A stretch of DNA of 64,000 nucleotides, from contig NZ_CP117812.1 in the NCBI RefSeq assembly GCF_028728065.1, positions 1,860,001 through 1,924,000 of the forward strand, in the 5' to 3' direction. Source of the stretch: Lentisphaera profundi. Lineage in GTDB: Bacteria; Verrucomicrobiota; Lentisphaeria; Lentisphaerales; Lentisphaeraceae. A program made the position numbers and the translations under genes. Shown in pieces: positions 46,906-55,919 of this stretch (position 1 is the first letter of the stretch; each line of letters begins with the position of its first letter). Below the pieces are notes generated by a model, which saw nothing but the letters and a program-made list of their open reading frames with translations, searched no databases and had not been told where the DNA came from.

Positions 46906-47051
46906 CCTTGCTGCCCTATTGTATGATGTCAAGGGCCAGGCAGACGCTTGTTGAAGGTGAATTACTTAAGTACTCGCGCGGATAGCGCTCAGCTCCCAGA
47001 GTAAGCTTATCGCTCTTACTAAAGTCCCTCTTCGTAAGAAGTCGGGTTTTT
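46906..47051 (+). pseudogene. Decayed duplicate of the 3' end of atpC with its terminator
   Basis: Matches 45260-45427. The 28 bp CGCGGATAGCGCTCAGCTCC and on (46977-47004) are identical to the last 28 bases of atpC including its stop codon. Upstream pieces (GTATGATGTCAA, GTTGAAG.TGAA) and the downstream terminator half (CTTCGTAAGAAGTCGGGTTTTTGC) are also recognisable but broken by small deletions. No open frame remains. Confidence 0.88.
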
Positions 47052-47146
47052 GCTTTCTATGTAGCACACTCTTAGAGTAGCGAAAATCATATCACTACAC
47101 TTCTTAAAAGCTTGAACTACATAGCTTTTACTTGCTACGACCTCGA

Positions 47147-47252
47147 ATGACTGATTTTCATTTCATACTTTTGTCCGTGCTTCTTTATGGGGCGTAATGG
47201 AAGCTGGGAGCTGGGAGCTGGGAGCTGGGAGCTGGGAGCATATTTTATGTTA
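47147..47252 (+). repeat. Dispersed repeat R2, copy 1, with heptamer array
   Basis: ATGACTGATTTTCATTTCAT and the following 35 bases match 52049-52130 in the same orientation. The copy contains six tandem 7-bp units at 47199-47240 (GGGAGCT, first and last unit altered), absent as an array from the second copy. Confidence 0.8.
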
Positions 47253-47713
47253 GAAGGTTGAGCCTGATAAAATTAACGCGTTATTTAACTGAATAACAAA
47301 AATATAACCGCTGAAATTATATCTGTATTACTCAAGACTAATGGACAGCAACCTCTACTGAATTCTCTGGCGAGATATTGTACCTACGACAAGGGGAAAC
47401 GGTTGAATTTTTCAGAAAAAATGGAGCTCGCTTTTGAGTCTTGGAGCTTAGTTTGACGTGTATGGCGGTACGGGCAACTATTATTTCCTGATCTGATTCA
47501 TGAAAATCAACACGGCTTCGGGAGCTCCCCGATCGCCGAAGGCACTCATTAAGTCTCGCTTTCTAACTACCACTTTTTTGATTCTAGATCTTTATTAGGT
47601 GATTGTGACTCGTCATTGAAGGCTTTTCTTTTATTAGTTGACCGCGCTTACCTTGCATATTATTAATATTCGAGATAAGCGTAGCCAACTTTTAGGATAA
47701 CTTCACTTAGGAA
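47253..47713. other. Gene-poor DNA before the propeller-protease gene
   Basis: An unbroken frame of about 55 codons occurs near 47297-47456 but lacks a start codon and ribosome-binding site. The rest has no plausible gene. Short inverted repeats (for example GGCTTCGGGAGCTCCCCGATCGCC) are present near 47513-47538. Confidence 0.45.
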
Positions 47714-50700
47714 TCATTTCTTTTTCAATGCAGCTTTAAGGAATTTGAGCATTGTATCTGGGGGTACGGCGAAACCGGCACCTTCCATTCTAGCCTTCAT
47801 AGTCACCACGCCGCACACATTACCATATTTATCAAAAATAGGGCCTCCACTATTCCCTGGATTAATGGCCGCACTGGTTTGTATATACTTCTTACCATCA
47901 AGAATGCGATTATTATTTGACACAATCCCAGTCGTCATAGTATTACTCAAAATAAGGTTGCCTGCTCCAGGATTACCAATAACAACCAGCTGTTCACCCA
48001 TTTCCGGCATTCGCTTTAATTCTAAACCTACATAAGGACTACTAATGTAAGGCACTGTCTGCAGCAAGGCCAGATCATTAACACTATCTGTACCAACAAT
48101 TGCTACCTTAACTGTTTTTACATCACCTTTGGAGTCCTTAAACCGCACCGTATTCTCCTGTGATAAAACGTGTGCACAGGTAAGGATCAAGCCTCGTTTA
48201 TTGATAAAAAATCCTGTTCCTGAGCCTCTGTTGTTTTTTATCAAAACAGTTGCTTGATTATACTTTTTAGCTATAAGACTCGCCTTCTGTAAAGTTCTAC
48301 TTTTACTACTCACTGAGTCGACCTTAATTTTATTGATCTCCTCTTGAGAAATCCTCAAAGTCGATTTTGGAATTAATGATGTTTGTACAGATAAATTCTT
48401 TTTTATCTGAGAAACTATAACTGAAGTAGCCGGCAGTTTTGTCACTAATGTATTTTGGTGTTTTACCATCGCTGCAGATAAGCCAGATAAATCGAGTACA
48501 GTAAATAAATCGCCTTTCTGAGATACACCTGACTGGCGTGATAAGCTGGTGTTTTTTGCTAAAATGTATAAATGCTGACCATCTTTACTGAAAAGCATTT
48601 TTTGAATCTGATCGCCTAGAGAAAGTTTTATTTCTTTAGTGATTTGAATGCCCGTTTTTGAATTATGTAAGGTGATTTTTTTACCATTATACGTCGCTAC
48701 TACTCCTGTACTAAGGTCTACTGCCACACCTGACGGGTAAGATCCTGTATTATAACTCGTCACTGCCTTACTGACATCTGTTGGATCAAACAGAGGTATT
48801 GTATAACCGTTCATTTCCTTCGGGCCACTTCGGTACCCACCTCCCGAAACGTAATACACACCTCGCCCAAAGGGGTCTACCACCAAGTCCTTGGCATTGG
48901 AGCCCGGACTAGAATTTAATCTTAGACCATCTAAGCTATCATCTTTCTTAATCGCAAAGGCAAATAAAGTCTGATCGTTACTGGATATGGTTCTAACATA
49001 CTGACCACCAAAGTAATCACGTAGTAATTCCCTCTGCATATGACTGACTTTTACATAGGAGTACAAAATCTTACCAGACGGATGCACGGCTACTTTACTT
49101 CCGAGAATATTATCGTAAAAACGGAACACGCCTTTAACAAAGTCAAAATAAATGATCTTCTGTTGTGAAATTCTGTCATCCTCTCCCCCCTTAAGAGAAG
49201 CAAACCAAATCCTCTTATTGACCTTATCAAAGGCCCCATCTTTAAGATCATAGCCTCCGATTTTAAAGCTCCTAACTGGTTTAAGCGATCTGTAGTCTAT
49301 AATATCTAACTGACCATTGACCCAGGCTGCGATTTTATCACCACATGCCAACAGGTCATTATATTTATGCTTCAAGGGAATTTTCTTTATTAAGGTATTA
49401 GAACTCAAGTTAACAACTGATAAAGTAAGATTATTTTGTATAGCTACCAGGCCATTCGACAACACCGTAAAGTTACAACTGTTTTCACCCTCAAAGATGA
49501 ATTTATATATTGGTGCATGCTCTTGTGAATCATCACTTTCAACTGCCGTAGCGTTAAGTGAATCCACTTTAGGGAGCACATCAATGTCATAGCCAATTTG
49601 TTTAACTTCTCCTGCACCATTCTTAAACTCCAAAGCGACTCGTGTTTTACCTACACTGGACAAACTCCCTGGCACATCCCACTTAATTAATCCATCTGAA
49701 CTGATTGAAAAACCAGAGGGCCCCTTTAACAATTTAACTTCAACGCCCCCTTTCCCTAAGAGCTTTAATTGCTGCTCATAAGAGTTCCCTGTGTAAAGTT
49801 TTGTTTTTAACTCTGACTGTAAAACTAAATACTCATTCGAAATTTCACTGGACATCATATCCTTAAGGTTAAATTTTCGAATTGTCACTCCATCTTTTTT
49901 AAATTCATTTTTAAAGGCAAAAAAACCTAATTCACTATCGAATACCATACGAGATAATAAGGATTCATAACCTTTAAATTTCTTCGAATCCTTTGAGTCA
50001 TTTTTTCGTGCTGTGTGTATGCTGACAAATAAAGATTGATGTCGTCTACCTGTATTAGCCACCCACGGCAACCTTCCTAAAGAACAAAATTCCTTAGTTT
50101 CGTTTGAATCTTTAAAGTAGTTATTTAAATAAAGCTTACAGTCCCCAATTGTAGAAATGCGAATATTGCAAGCACCGTTTTCATCAGGTAAAAAAGCCTC
50201 TGTATTACTTGTTAAGGATACGCCATCATCCCGCGAACGACTACTCCCTCTCTTATATACTGTATTTCTAGCAATGAACCCTCGCTCATCACCTTCGAAA
50301 TGAATGTAATTTGTAGAACTATGAATATTCTGTACTTTACTATCATTGAACGGATCTATAGTGTTAATACCTGTGGGAGAAACAGATATATTTGTATAGC
50401 CGACTGTTTTAAGATCTTTCGATGCAAATAAATTCGGCCCTCCAGAACGCGTGTAACCAGAACTTTCCCCATGCCTAAAAGTTTTACCGTTTTTCAGGTC
50501 ATATAAATGCCAAAACATAATATGAGAATCTTTTCTCACTGCTACAAATACGTAGCGCGAGTTATGTGACCCCATTATAAAACTGGATACTTCGCCATTA
50601 AAATCCCAGTCACATTTTTTAATTATTTTGCCAGACGTCAACTCCACTACTGTAAAATCACGCGTTATACTCGATGCAAACAAGGCATATTTTCCACCCG

Positions 50701-51478
50701 CAGTCCATTGCTCACTAATTAATGGAATAGGCTCATTCTCTTTTTTTACTTCTTCCAAATTAACCAAATACAATTTTTTATCCGCGCATTCAACAACCCA
50801 ATATTTATCTCCAAGCGCTTTTTTGGCTCGTACAAATTCTCCCGGCAAATCAACAAAATATTCCTCATATAATACTTGCGCGTCTACCTTTTCGCTAGGA
50901 GCGTCATCATTAACTAAAGCTTGAGGTTTCTGGCTCTTATTGGCCGTACTCTTCAAAGCCTGTGTTGTATGTGATTTCGTAGATTTTTTTGCTGTCTGTA
51001 CAACGACGACTCGTTCCGGCCCCCTGTTTTCAGCCTTTGTTTTATAGACTTTTAATACTTTGTTTTCTGCAATGAGGTTCTTCACCTTTGCATTCTGACC
51101 AATTCGTTCCTCTACACCGGCCTGTGCAGTAAAAGCTAAAGTTTTATGCGCTTCATCCTGCTTAAAAGTAAAAACTCTATCAACATACGCTGGAACTGTA
51201 TAAACTAGAACATTCACCGTTTTGGGTCGCAGGTTAAACTTTATATCTTCAGCAAGCTCATTACTCATTTTATCAGGATCAATATTACCAAACATAAACG
51301 GACGTGTATAAATTTTTCTAGAAAAATACCCTGTAGGCATGTAACTCACTGACAGATTACTTGTTTGGTCAACATCAATTGACTCCTTCAAGTACACTAC
51401 CACAAACTGCTCTCTATCTACACGTGTGAAATCTAAATTTGGTAAACGAGATGTACTAAACACTTTCTCGTAGTTCAA
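47714..51478 (-). CDS. Beta-propeller protein with C-terminal trypsin-like protease
   Basis: 1254 residues from a TTG; the frame is open upstream into the preceding gene. Residues about 240-1000 contain repeated four-strand blades (LYLVNLEEVKKE, ELTSGKIIKKCDW, HPSGKILYSYVK, VAVDLSTGVVATYNGKKITL) as in WD40/YVTN-like propellers, with an Ig-like part near 620 (GFSISSDGLIKWDVPGSLSS). The C-terminal 190 residues are a trypsin/HtrA-type protease: His in LTCAHVLS, Asp in NDLALLQT, Ser in INPGNSGGPIF. No signal peptide is seen at this start. The zinc-ribbon membrane gene just upstream may be the N-terminal anchor through a frameshift or coupled translation. Confidence 0.85.
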   Translation of the reverse strand: MNYEKVFSTSRLPNLDFTRVDREQFVVVYLKESIDVDQTSNLSVSYMPTGYFSRKIYTRPFMFGNIDPDKMSNELAEDIKFNLRPKTVNVLVYTVPAYVDRVFTFKQDEAHKTLAFTAQAGVEERIGQNAKVKNLIAENKVLKVYKTKAENRGPERVVVVQTAKKSTKSHTTQALKSTANKSQKPQALVNDDAPSEKVDAQVLYEEYFVDLPGEFVRAKKALGDKYWVVECADKKLYLVNLEEVKKENEPIPLISEQWTAGGKYALFASSITRDFTVVELTSGKIIKKCDWDFNGEVSSFIMGSHNSRYVFVAVRKDSHIMFWHLYDLKNGKTFRHGESSGYTRSGGPNLFASKDLKTVGYTNISVSPTGINTIDPFNDSKVQNIHSSTNYIHFEGDERGFIARNTVYKRGSSRSRDDGVSLTSNTEAFLPDENGACNIRISTIGDCKLYLNNYFKDSNETKEFCSLGRLPWVANTGRRHQSLFVSIHTARKNDSKDSKKFKGYESLLSRMVFDSELGFFAFKNEFKKDGVTIRKFNLKDMMSSEISNEYLVLQSELKTKLYTGNSYEQQLKLLGKGGVEVKLLKGPSGFSISSDGLIKWDVPGSLSSVGKTRVALEFKNGAGEVKQIGYDIDVLPKVDSLNATAVESDDSQEHAPIYKFIFEGENSCNFTVLSNGLVAIQNNLTLSVVNLSSNTLIKKIPLKHKYNDLLACGDKIAAWVNGQLDIIDYRSLKPVRSFKIGGYDLKDGAFDKVNKRIWFASLKGGEDDRISQQKIIYFDFVKGVFRFYDNILGSKVAVHPSGKILYSYVKVSHMQRELLRDYFGGQYVRTISSNDQTLFAFAIKKDDSLDGLRLNSSPGSNAKDLVVDPFGRGVYYVSGGGYRSGPKEMNGYTIPLFDPTDVSKAVTSYNTGSYPSGVAVDLSTGVVATYNGKKITLHNSKTGIQITKEIKLSLGDQIQKMLFSKDGQHLYILAKNTSLSRQSGVSQKGDLFTVLDLSGLSAAMVKHQNTLVTKLPATSVIVSQIKKNLSVQTSLIPKSTLRISQEEINKIKVDSVSSKSRTLQKASLIAKKYNQATVLIKNNRGSGTGFFINKRGLILTCAHVLSQENTVRFKDSKGDVKTVKVAIVGTDSVNDLALLQTVPYISSPYVGLELKRMPEMGEQLVVIGNPGAGNLILSNTMTTGIVSNNNRILDGKKYIQTSAAINPGNSGGPIFDKYGNVCGVVTMKARMEGAGFAVPPDTMLKFLKAALKKK

Positions 51479-51495
51479 ATCTTGAGCGACAAGAT

Positions 51496-51723
51496 CTAAT
51501 TTAGAATATGAGCTGTTACCGAAGTTAAAATCGAGCTTAATACTAGCCCAATTATTATACTTACGAGTGCTATCACGCCATACGGAACTATGTTTATGGC
51601 TTCTCTAATTACTTCCTCAGAATCTGAGTTTATACTTTTGCCGTTAGTATAAACTCCACAATCAACACATAAAATATCATGTGCATTTAACTCTTTCTGA
51701 CAACTTGGACATATATTTGTCAT
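51496..51723 (-). CDS. Zinc-ribbon membrane protein, partner of the propeller-protease
   Basis: Start at MTNICPSCQKELNA (75 residues). Two CxxC pairs (CPSCQ, CVDCG) form a zinc ribbon, followed by an acidic linker and one membrane helix (IVPYGVIALVSIIIGLVLSSIL). It stops 17 bp before the TTG start of the propeller-protease, and the protease frame is open through this gene's 3' end in the -1 frame. It could anchor the protease to the membrane. Confidence 0.65.
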   Translation of the reverse strand: MTNICPSCQKELNAHDILCVDCGVYTNGKSINSDSEEVIREAINIVPYGVIALVSIIIGLVLSSILTSVTAHILN

Positions 51724-51741
51724 AACACCTCTTTCCTCCAA

Positions 51742-52048
51742 TTACATTTTCAGTGTATAAAAATTAAATTCTGTTTAGCACTATACAAGCAGACCTCTTG
51801 CTTTCTTTTAAGGTATCATATAAGCTCTCCATACACCTAGAGTTAGCTAATTCCTGAATCAGTGAGCTACATTAAGTTAATCATCTTGGTCTTTCACCTT
51901 CATTGACTTACAACTTTTTTCAAAAGACCTACGGGTATTCCTGCAAAAAGTTGTAAAGTTCTGAAAATAAAATCCCTACGAGATTATTCCAAAGCCAGTT
52001 CACGGATTCAGGTAATTGATATATATGTCTGTTTTTATTAAATAAATG
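51742..52048. other. Non-coding DNA upstream of the zinc-ribbon gene
   Basis: Holds the promoter region of the leftward zinc-ribbon and protease genes. An inverted pair (TTACAACTTTTT near 51908-51919 and AAAAAGTTGTAA near 51944-51955) could form a hairpin. No gene. Confidence 0.5.
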
Positions 52049-52130
52049 ATGACTAATTTTCATTTCATACTTTTGTCCGTACTTCTTTACGGGGTGTAAT
52101 GGGAGCTGGTAGCATGTTTTATCTTAGGTT
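52049..52130 (+). repeat. Dispersed repeat R2, copy 2
   Basis: ATGACTAATTTTCATTTCATACTTTTGTCCGT and the GGGAGCT.GTAGCAT end match 47147-47252, but the heptamer is present only once or twice. Confidence 0.8.
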
Positions 52131-52291
52131 GATATATTATATCTTGTTCGACTTTATTTAAGTTTTTTATTGATGGTCATTTAAAGTACTCATCAAGTGA
52201 CTTTTCTCTGAGTCAGTCAATTACTTCTTATGGAGTGTTTGTGAGCTTAGTTTTTGGAAAAAAGCGGGGATAGCTAATTTTAGTAGCTCTC

Positions 52292-52478
52292 TTACCCAAT
52301 CATATGCGACCTCCGCAAATCTGGGTACGCCGAGCACCAGCTTGGCAGACTTTTATTCACAAGTAAAAGCTTGATACTACATGCTTTTTTTAGGTAGCTA
52401 GTCCACTCTTTAGAGTGCAGAGCACCCCTATTCAGCATACATATTATTCGCAAGCTAAAACTTGAACTACATACCTCA
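52292..52478 (+). repeat. Dispersed repeat R1, copy 2
   Basis: Matches 45456-45660; identical 26-bp core at 52324-52349 and further similarity in GAGCACCCCTATTC and CGCAAGCTAA. Confidence 0.75.
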
Positions 52479-52620
52479 GATACTGGGCCTTTTAAAAATG
52501 GCTTTATTGCTTTTAATCCCCCGTGGTTTTATAGTAAACTAAAGTCAGAAGGAGCTTAGGGATGGGTATTAAATTTGAGTTTGATCAAATTTGACCGGCT
52601 CAGCAAGCAAGGAGTTTGTT

Positions 52621-53094
52621 ATGAAGCATCTAAAAAGCTATGAAAATAGCCCCTTAAAACCCGCAGATAGTCTCATTGCCTCACTACGAATTTTCGTCGG
52701 ACTTGTTCTCTTATGGAAGGGTATCGGATTTTTTTTCGATCAAAACACTTTTATTCAGTACTTCGCTAATATTGGCGAATTTTGGTTTGCTCCTGTCGCG
52801 TGGTTGCACTATGTCTTCCTCGCACATTTATTTGGCGGGATTTGCCTCATCGGCGGCATGGGAACTCGCTGGGCGGCGCTGATGCAATTACCTATTTTGA
52901 TTGGTGCAGTACTTTTCATTCATCCACTCAATCCGCACCTCATTGCTAATACCGGCGAAACTGCGCTGGCAACTTTCACGCTAATGCTACTGACTTTTTT
53001 CGCGGTTCGCGGCTCAGGAATTTATTCCATTGATCACAAAATGGCCGTCGAAGAAGATCAAGAGCAACACCCACACGCAGTACAGCATGCCTAA
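52621..53094 (+). CDS. DoxX family membrane protein
   Basis: Start at the ATG after GGAG (157 residues); a longer start at 52591 lacks a site. Four hydrophobic segments: SLRIFVGLVLLWKGIGFFF, FWFAPVAWLHYVFLAHLFGGI, ALMQLPILIGAVLFI, LATFTLMLLTFFAVRGSG. The RIFVGLVLLWKGIGFF start is typical of DoxX-type proteins. The function in the family is mixed (thiosulfate:quinone oxidoreductase subunit or unknown). Confidence 0.82.
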   Translation: MKHLKSYENSPLKPADSLIASLRIFVGLVLLWKGIGFFFDQNTFIQYFANIGEFWFAPVAWLHYVFLAHLFGGICLIGGMGTRWAALMQLPILIGAVLFIHPLNPHLIANTGETALATFTLMLLTFFAVRGSGIYSIDHKMAVEEDQEQHPHAVQHA

Positions 53095-53188
53095 TTAGCC
53101 CTATGGTTGTAGTACTCACAGAATTAGGGCTCATCGAAAATACTGTACACAGCGCTACTAAGATCCAAATTAATTTATCCTAAGACCT

Positions 53189-53947
53189 TTAATCTAATAG
53201 CTTAAAGCGAATGAAGTCGCGTGGCCCAAATTGCGCGAGCAGATCTATATCCGCAGAAATGACATTGAAGATACGTGGATAACCGCCAATTGTCTGACGA
53301 TGACGTAGCAGAATAAAAGGCCCTGACGGAGTCATTTGCATCGTACCATCTGCAACCGCAGAAGAAATCATATTCTGCTGGTCTTTGAGTTTAAGTTTTT
53401 TGGCCCATTTCGTTAAAGACATGCCCATGGGGCTCAATTGACTTCCCACTTGCCAATCACGATCTAAAATAACTTTGGGATTTGCGAGTTTCGCAAACTC
53501 AGGTCCTTTCATTAAACGGATATAAGCTTGCGCATCCGCTTGAGGGTTTCTTTCTAAATAAGAACTTGGATCAAAAGCGCATTCAGTAATTTTATTGGTG
53601 TAAGTCAAATAAGTTCGAAAGCCCCTGAGTCTTTGCGAAAAGCGCAACACCTGTCCACTCTTCACATGATAAACTTTATGAAAAGATAAAGCTTCACCAT
53701 CGAGTAAAACGCTTTGATGAGGCGCACCCGTCAGCACGATGCTACCTGCTTCAGAAAACTCAATTTCTGGCGCTAAACTAAATTCAAGACATCTCGCTTT
53801 CATCCCTAATAGAACACAGGCCTCATTATAGGCCCCTTGATCCATCACGCCTTTAGGACTCAGACCTCGATGCTGTTCTCCATAAACTGGCAAGCATTCA
53901 TCAGGCTGATAAAGATTGCTCATACCTTTTTTGATAAATTTAAGCAA
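53189..53947 (-). CDS. pxpC: 5-oxoprolinase subunit C (short)
   Basis: 252 residues. EQHRGLSPKGVMDQGAYNEA, then LEFSLAPEIEFSEAGSIVLTGA and the end QTIGGYPRIFNVISADIDLL match PxpC (KipA domain). It is 50-60 residues shorter than usual, missing part of the middle. With PxpA and PxpB it forms the ATP-dependent enzyme that opens 5-oxoproline to glutamate. Its ATG overlaps the pxpA stop. Confidence 0.88.
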   Translation of the reverse strand: MLKFIKKGMSNLYQPDECLPVYGEQHRGLSPKGVMDQGAYNEACVLLGMKARCLEFSLAPEIEFSEAGSIVLTGAPHQSVLLDGEALSFHKVYHVKSGQVLRFSQRLRGFRTYLTYTNKITECAFDPSSYLERNPQADAQAYIRLMKGPEFAKLANPKVILDRDWQVGSQLSPMGMSLTKWAKKLKLKDQQNMISSAVADGTMQMTPSGPFILLRHRQTIGGYPRIFNVISADIDLLAQFGPRDFIRFKLLD

Positions 53948-54653
53948 GCATCCTCCTTAGCCCCTGAGCAAGCTCTAAAGCAATTTTCGCGTCGGAATGT
54001 AGACAAATCGTCTCACCATGTATTTCACGCTTTATACATGTAGAATCAGCCTCATGGCTTAAGACATTACCTTTTATCAAATCTTCACTCTGTCTCAAGG
54101 CGTCTTCAAGCTCCTCTAAAACCGCGCCTTCTCTAGCACGGGGCATGAGAGAAAATTGCTCTTTAAGGGGATCAAAAACATAAGCTCGCTCAGCAAATAC
54201 TTCAGGAACAACTTGAATAAGCCCTTTTTCTTTACAGATTTTGGCTAATTCAGAATTTTGTGGGCTAAGTACAAATTCAATCTCGTGCTTTTTTAGCCAA
54301 GTATAGATTAAGCGCGCCAGGTTTTGATCATTATTGAGATCATTGTATAAGGCTCCATGAAATTTTATCCATTTAACATCATTCATCAATTCATATTGTT
54401 CATCTAATGAAAGCAAGAGTTCATCATCAGTCAGCACCACACTTACACGACCAAAATTTTCTTTGTCGGGATAGGATAGATGAGCGCTTACTTGCACATC
54501 ATTTTCTCTTGCGAGCTGACGAAAAAATTTAACTGACTCAAGATCCCCCGCATGACCTCCACAGGCAATATTGGCAATATCGATCAAAGTCATTAATTCG
54601 CGGTCAAGTAAATTCGCGATTCCTCTTTCGCCTATATCACAATTGATCTTCAT
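53940..54653 (-). CDS. pxpA: 5-oxoprolinase subunit A (LamB/YcsF family)
   Basis: Start at MKINCDIGER (237 residues). IDIANIACGGHAGDLESV, VSAHLSYPDKENFGR are the family signatures with metal-binding His/Asp; ANIACGFHAGD is the usual form. It overlaps the pxpB end by 17 bp, so translation is coupled. Confidence 0.93.
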   Translation of the reverse strand: MKINCDIGERGIANLLDRELMTLIDIANIACGGHAGDLESVKFFRQLARENDVQVSAHLSYPDKENFGRVSVVLTDDELLLSLDEQYELMNDVKWIKFHGALYNDLNNDQNLARLIYTWLKKHEIEFVLSPQNSELAKICKEKGLIQVVPEVFAERAYVFDPLKEQFSLMPRAREGAVLEELEDALRQSEDLIKGNVLSHEADSTCIKREIHGETICLHSDAKIALELAQGLRRMLA

Positions 54654-55278
54654 GCTCAACCTCAAAAAATTTGACTTTATCTCCCGGCTCTAAAAGCTTT
54701 AAGCCCTCATTATCCATACGTCCTATTAAATTCCACCCACCGGGCGAGTTGCATGGGTATATACCTGTTTGCTCTCCGCCTATGGCTACAGAACCTGCAG
54801 GCACTTTCGCTCTAGGATTTTCTAAACGTGGCACATGTAAGGATTCATCTAATCCAATTAAATAGGGGAAATCAGGCAAAAAACCAATCATGGCTACCGT
54901 ATATTCTGCCGCCACATGCCTAGCTATCACCTCATTGCGATGCAATTTAGTGAGCTGAGCGACACGTTCTAGATCTTCTCCATCGTAGATCACGGGGAAT
55001 TTATGAAGCTTTACTTTCGCTTCCAGCTCGAGAGATAAATTCTCTATATGCTTTCTCACGATCACTGTAAGTTCTTGTGAACTAATTATCTGAGGATTAA
55101 AATGTACCGCTAAGTCACAATAGGCAGGTACTAAATCTAAAAAGTCTCTTTCACTCTTTAAAGAGCGAAAAAGACTTAGTATGAATCGACTATGTTCAAT
55201 CGAAATTCGATCAAAAAATACAAAAAGTAAGCAGGAGTCACCAATTTTTTGGCAATTAAACTCTCGCTCACTTTTCAT
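54637..55278 (-). CDS. pxpB: 5-oxoprolinase subunit B (KipI-like)
   Basis: 213 residues. FPVIYDGEDLERVAQLTKLH, GFLPDFPYLIGLDESL, RAKVPAGSVAIGGEQTGIYP and SPGGWNLIGR are the PxpB/KipI signature. It is the first recognised gene of the pxpBAC set; the unknown gene at 55280-55807 ends two bases before its start and is probably part of the operon. Confidence 0.93.
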   Translation of the reverse strand: MKSEREFNCQKIGDSCLLFVFFDRISIEHSRFILSLFRSLKSERDFLDLVPAYCDLAVHFNPQIISSQELTVIVRKHIENLSLELEAKVKLHKFPVIYDGEDLERVAQLTKLHRNEVIARHVAAEYTVAMIGFLPDFPYLIGLDESLHVPRLENPRAKVPAGSVAIGGEQTGIYPCNSPGGWNLIGRMDNEGLKLLEPGDKVKFFEVEHEDQL

Positions 55279-55279
55279 C

Positions 55280-55807
55280 TTAAAATTCTAGTTGTTTGTA
55301 CTTTGCTGGCACCTTCCACTTAGGGTGAATAGGATTTAGCTGGAAATTCAGTGTTAAACCAACTTCTGGCTTTAACTTAAAAGGCATTAAGATCGGTTTG
55401 AGTGCAGCTCGTAAATTATATTCAAAAGCCTCATCCATATGATCTTGAGTTTTAATAAAAAGACCAGGCTTTTTACCTGTTTTTCCACCTATCATACTAA
55501 TTGCAATTGTACCATAAGCACGTGACTCATCATCTTCTGCAAGATGCATAAAGCCCCCGCCTTCATGATAATCGCGACTACACATATACATAAGAAGATC
55601 TTCCACTTCATGTATTTTATCTTCCATAAACTCAGGCGAGATGTAACGACGCATGAGTATCGGTTCAGGTACCAAAGTGAATTCTGTAAGCTTCACTGGA
55701 CTTTTCTCATGAACTTTAAATTTGTCCATAGTGAAGTCTATCCACTCTTGAGCGAGCGGCATTGGTCTAAACGTCAAACAATGGCTAAGATTTTTCCAAA
55801 ATCCCAT
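55280..55807 (-). CDS. Unrecognised protein upstream of pxpB
   Basis: 175 residues, no signal peptide. WIDFTMDKFKVHEKSPVKLT, EVEDLLMYMCSRDYHEGGGF and FKLKPEVGLTLNFQLNP are visible but fit no family I know. It is the first gene of the pxp operon, so a link to 5-oxoproline or amino-acid metabolism is possible (inference). Confidence 0.65.
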   Translation of the reverse strand: MGFWKNLSHCLTFRPMPLAQEWIDFTMDKFKVHEKSPVKLTEFTLVPEPILMRRYISPEFMEDKIHEVEDLLMYMCSRDYHEGGGFMHLAEDDESRAYGTIAISMIGGKTGKKPGLFIKTQDHMDEAFEYNLRAALKPILMPFKLKPEVGLTLNFQLNPIHPKWKVPAKYKQLEF

Positions 55808-55919
55808 AAATAACCTACTTAAATCTATATTGTAAAATTGGGAAATAACTTAACTGATGATATAGATAATGCCATTCAGAGTTCACACATGATCCACAAA
55901 AGATTAGGGAGTTTAATTA

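Noticed and set aside
47199-47240. CRISPR or coding repeat
   Set aside because: Seven-base tandem units without spacers and with no open frame; a simple tandem repeat.
47297-47456. 55-codon open frame in the repeat region
   Set aside because: No start codon with ribosome-binding site; may be a remnant but no homologous protein could be recognised.
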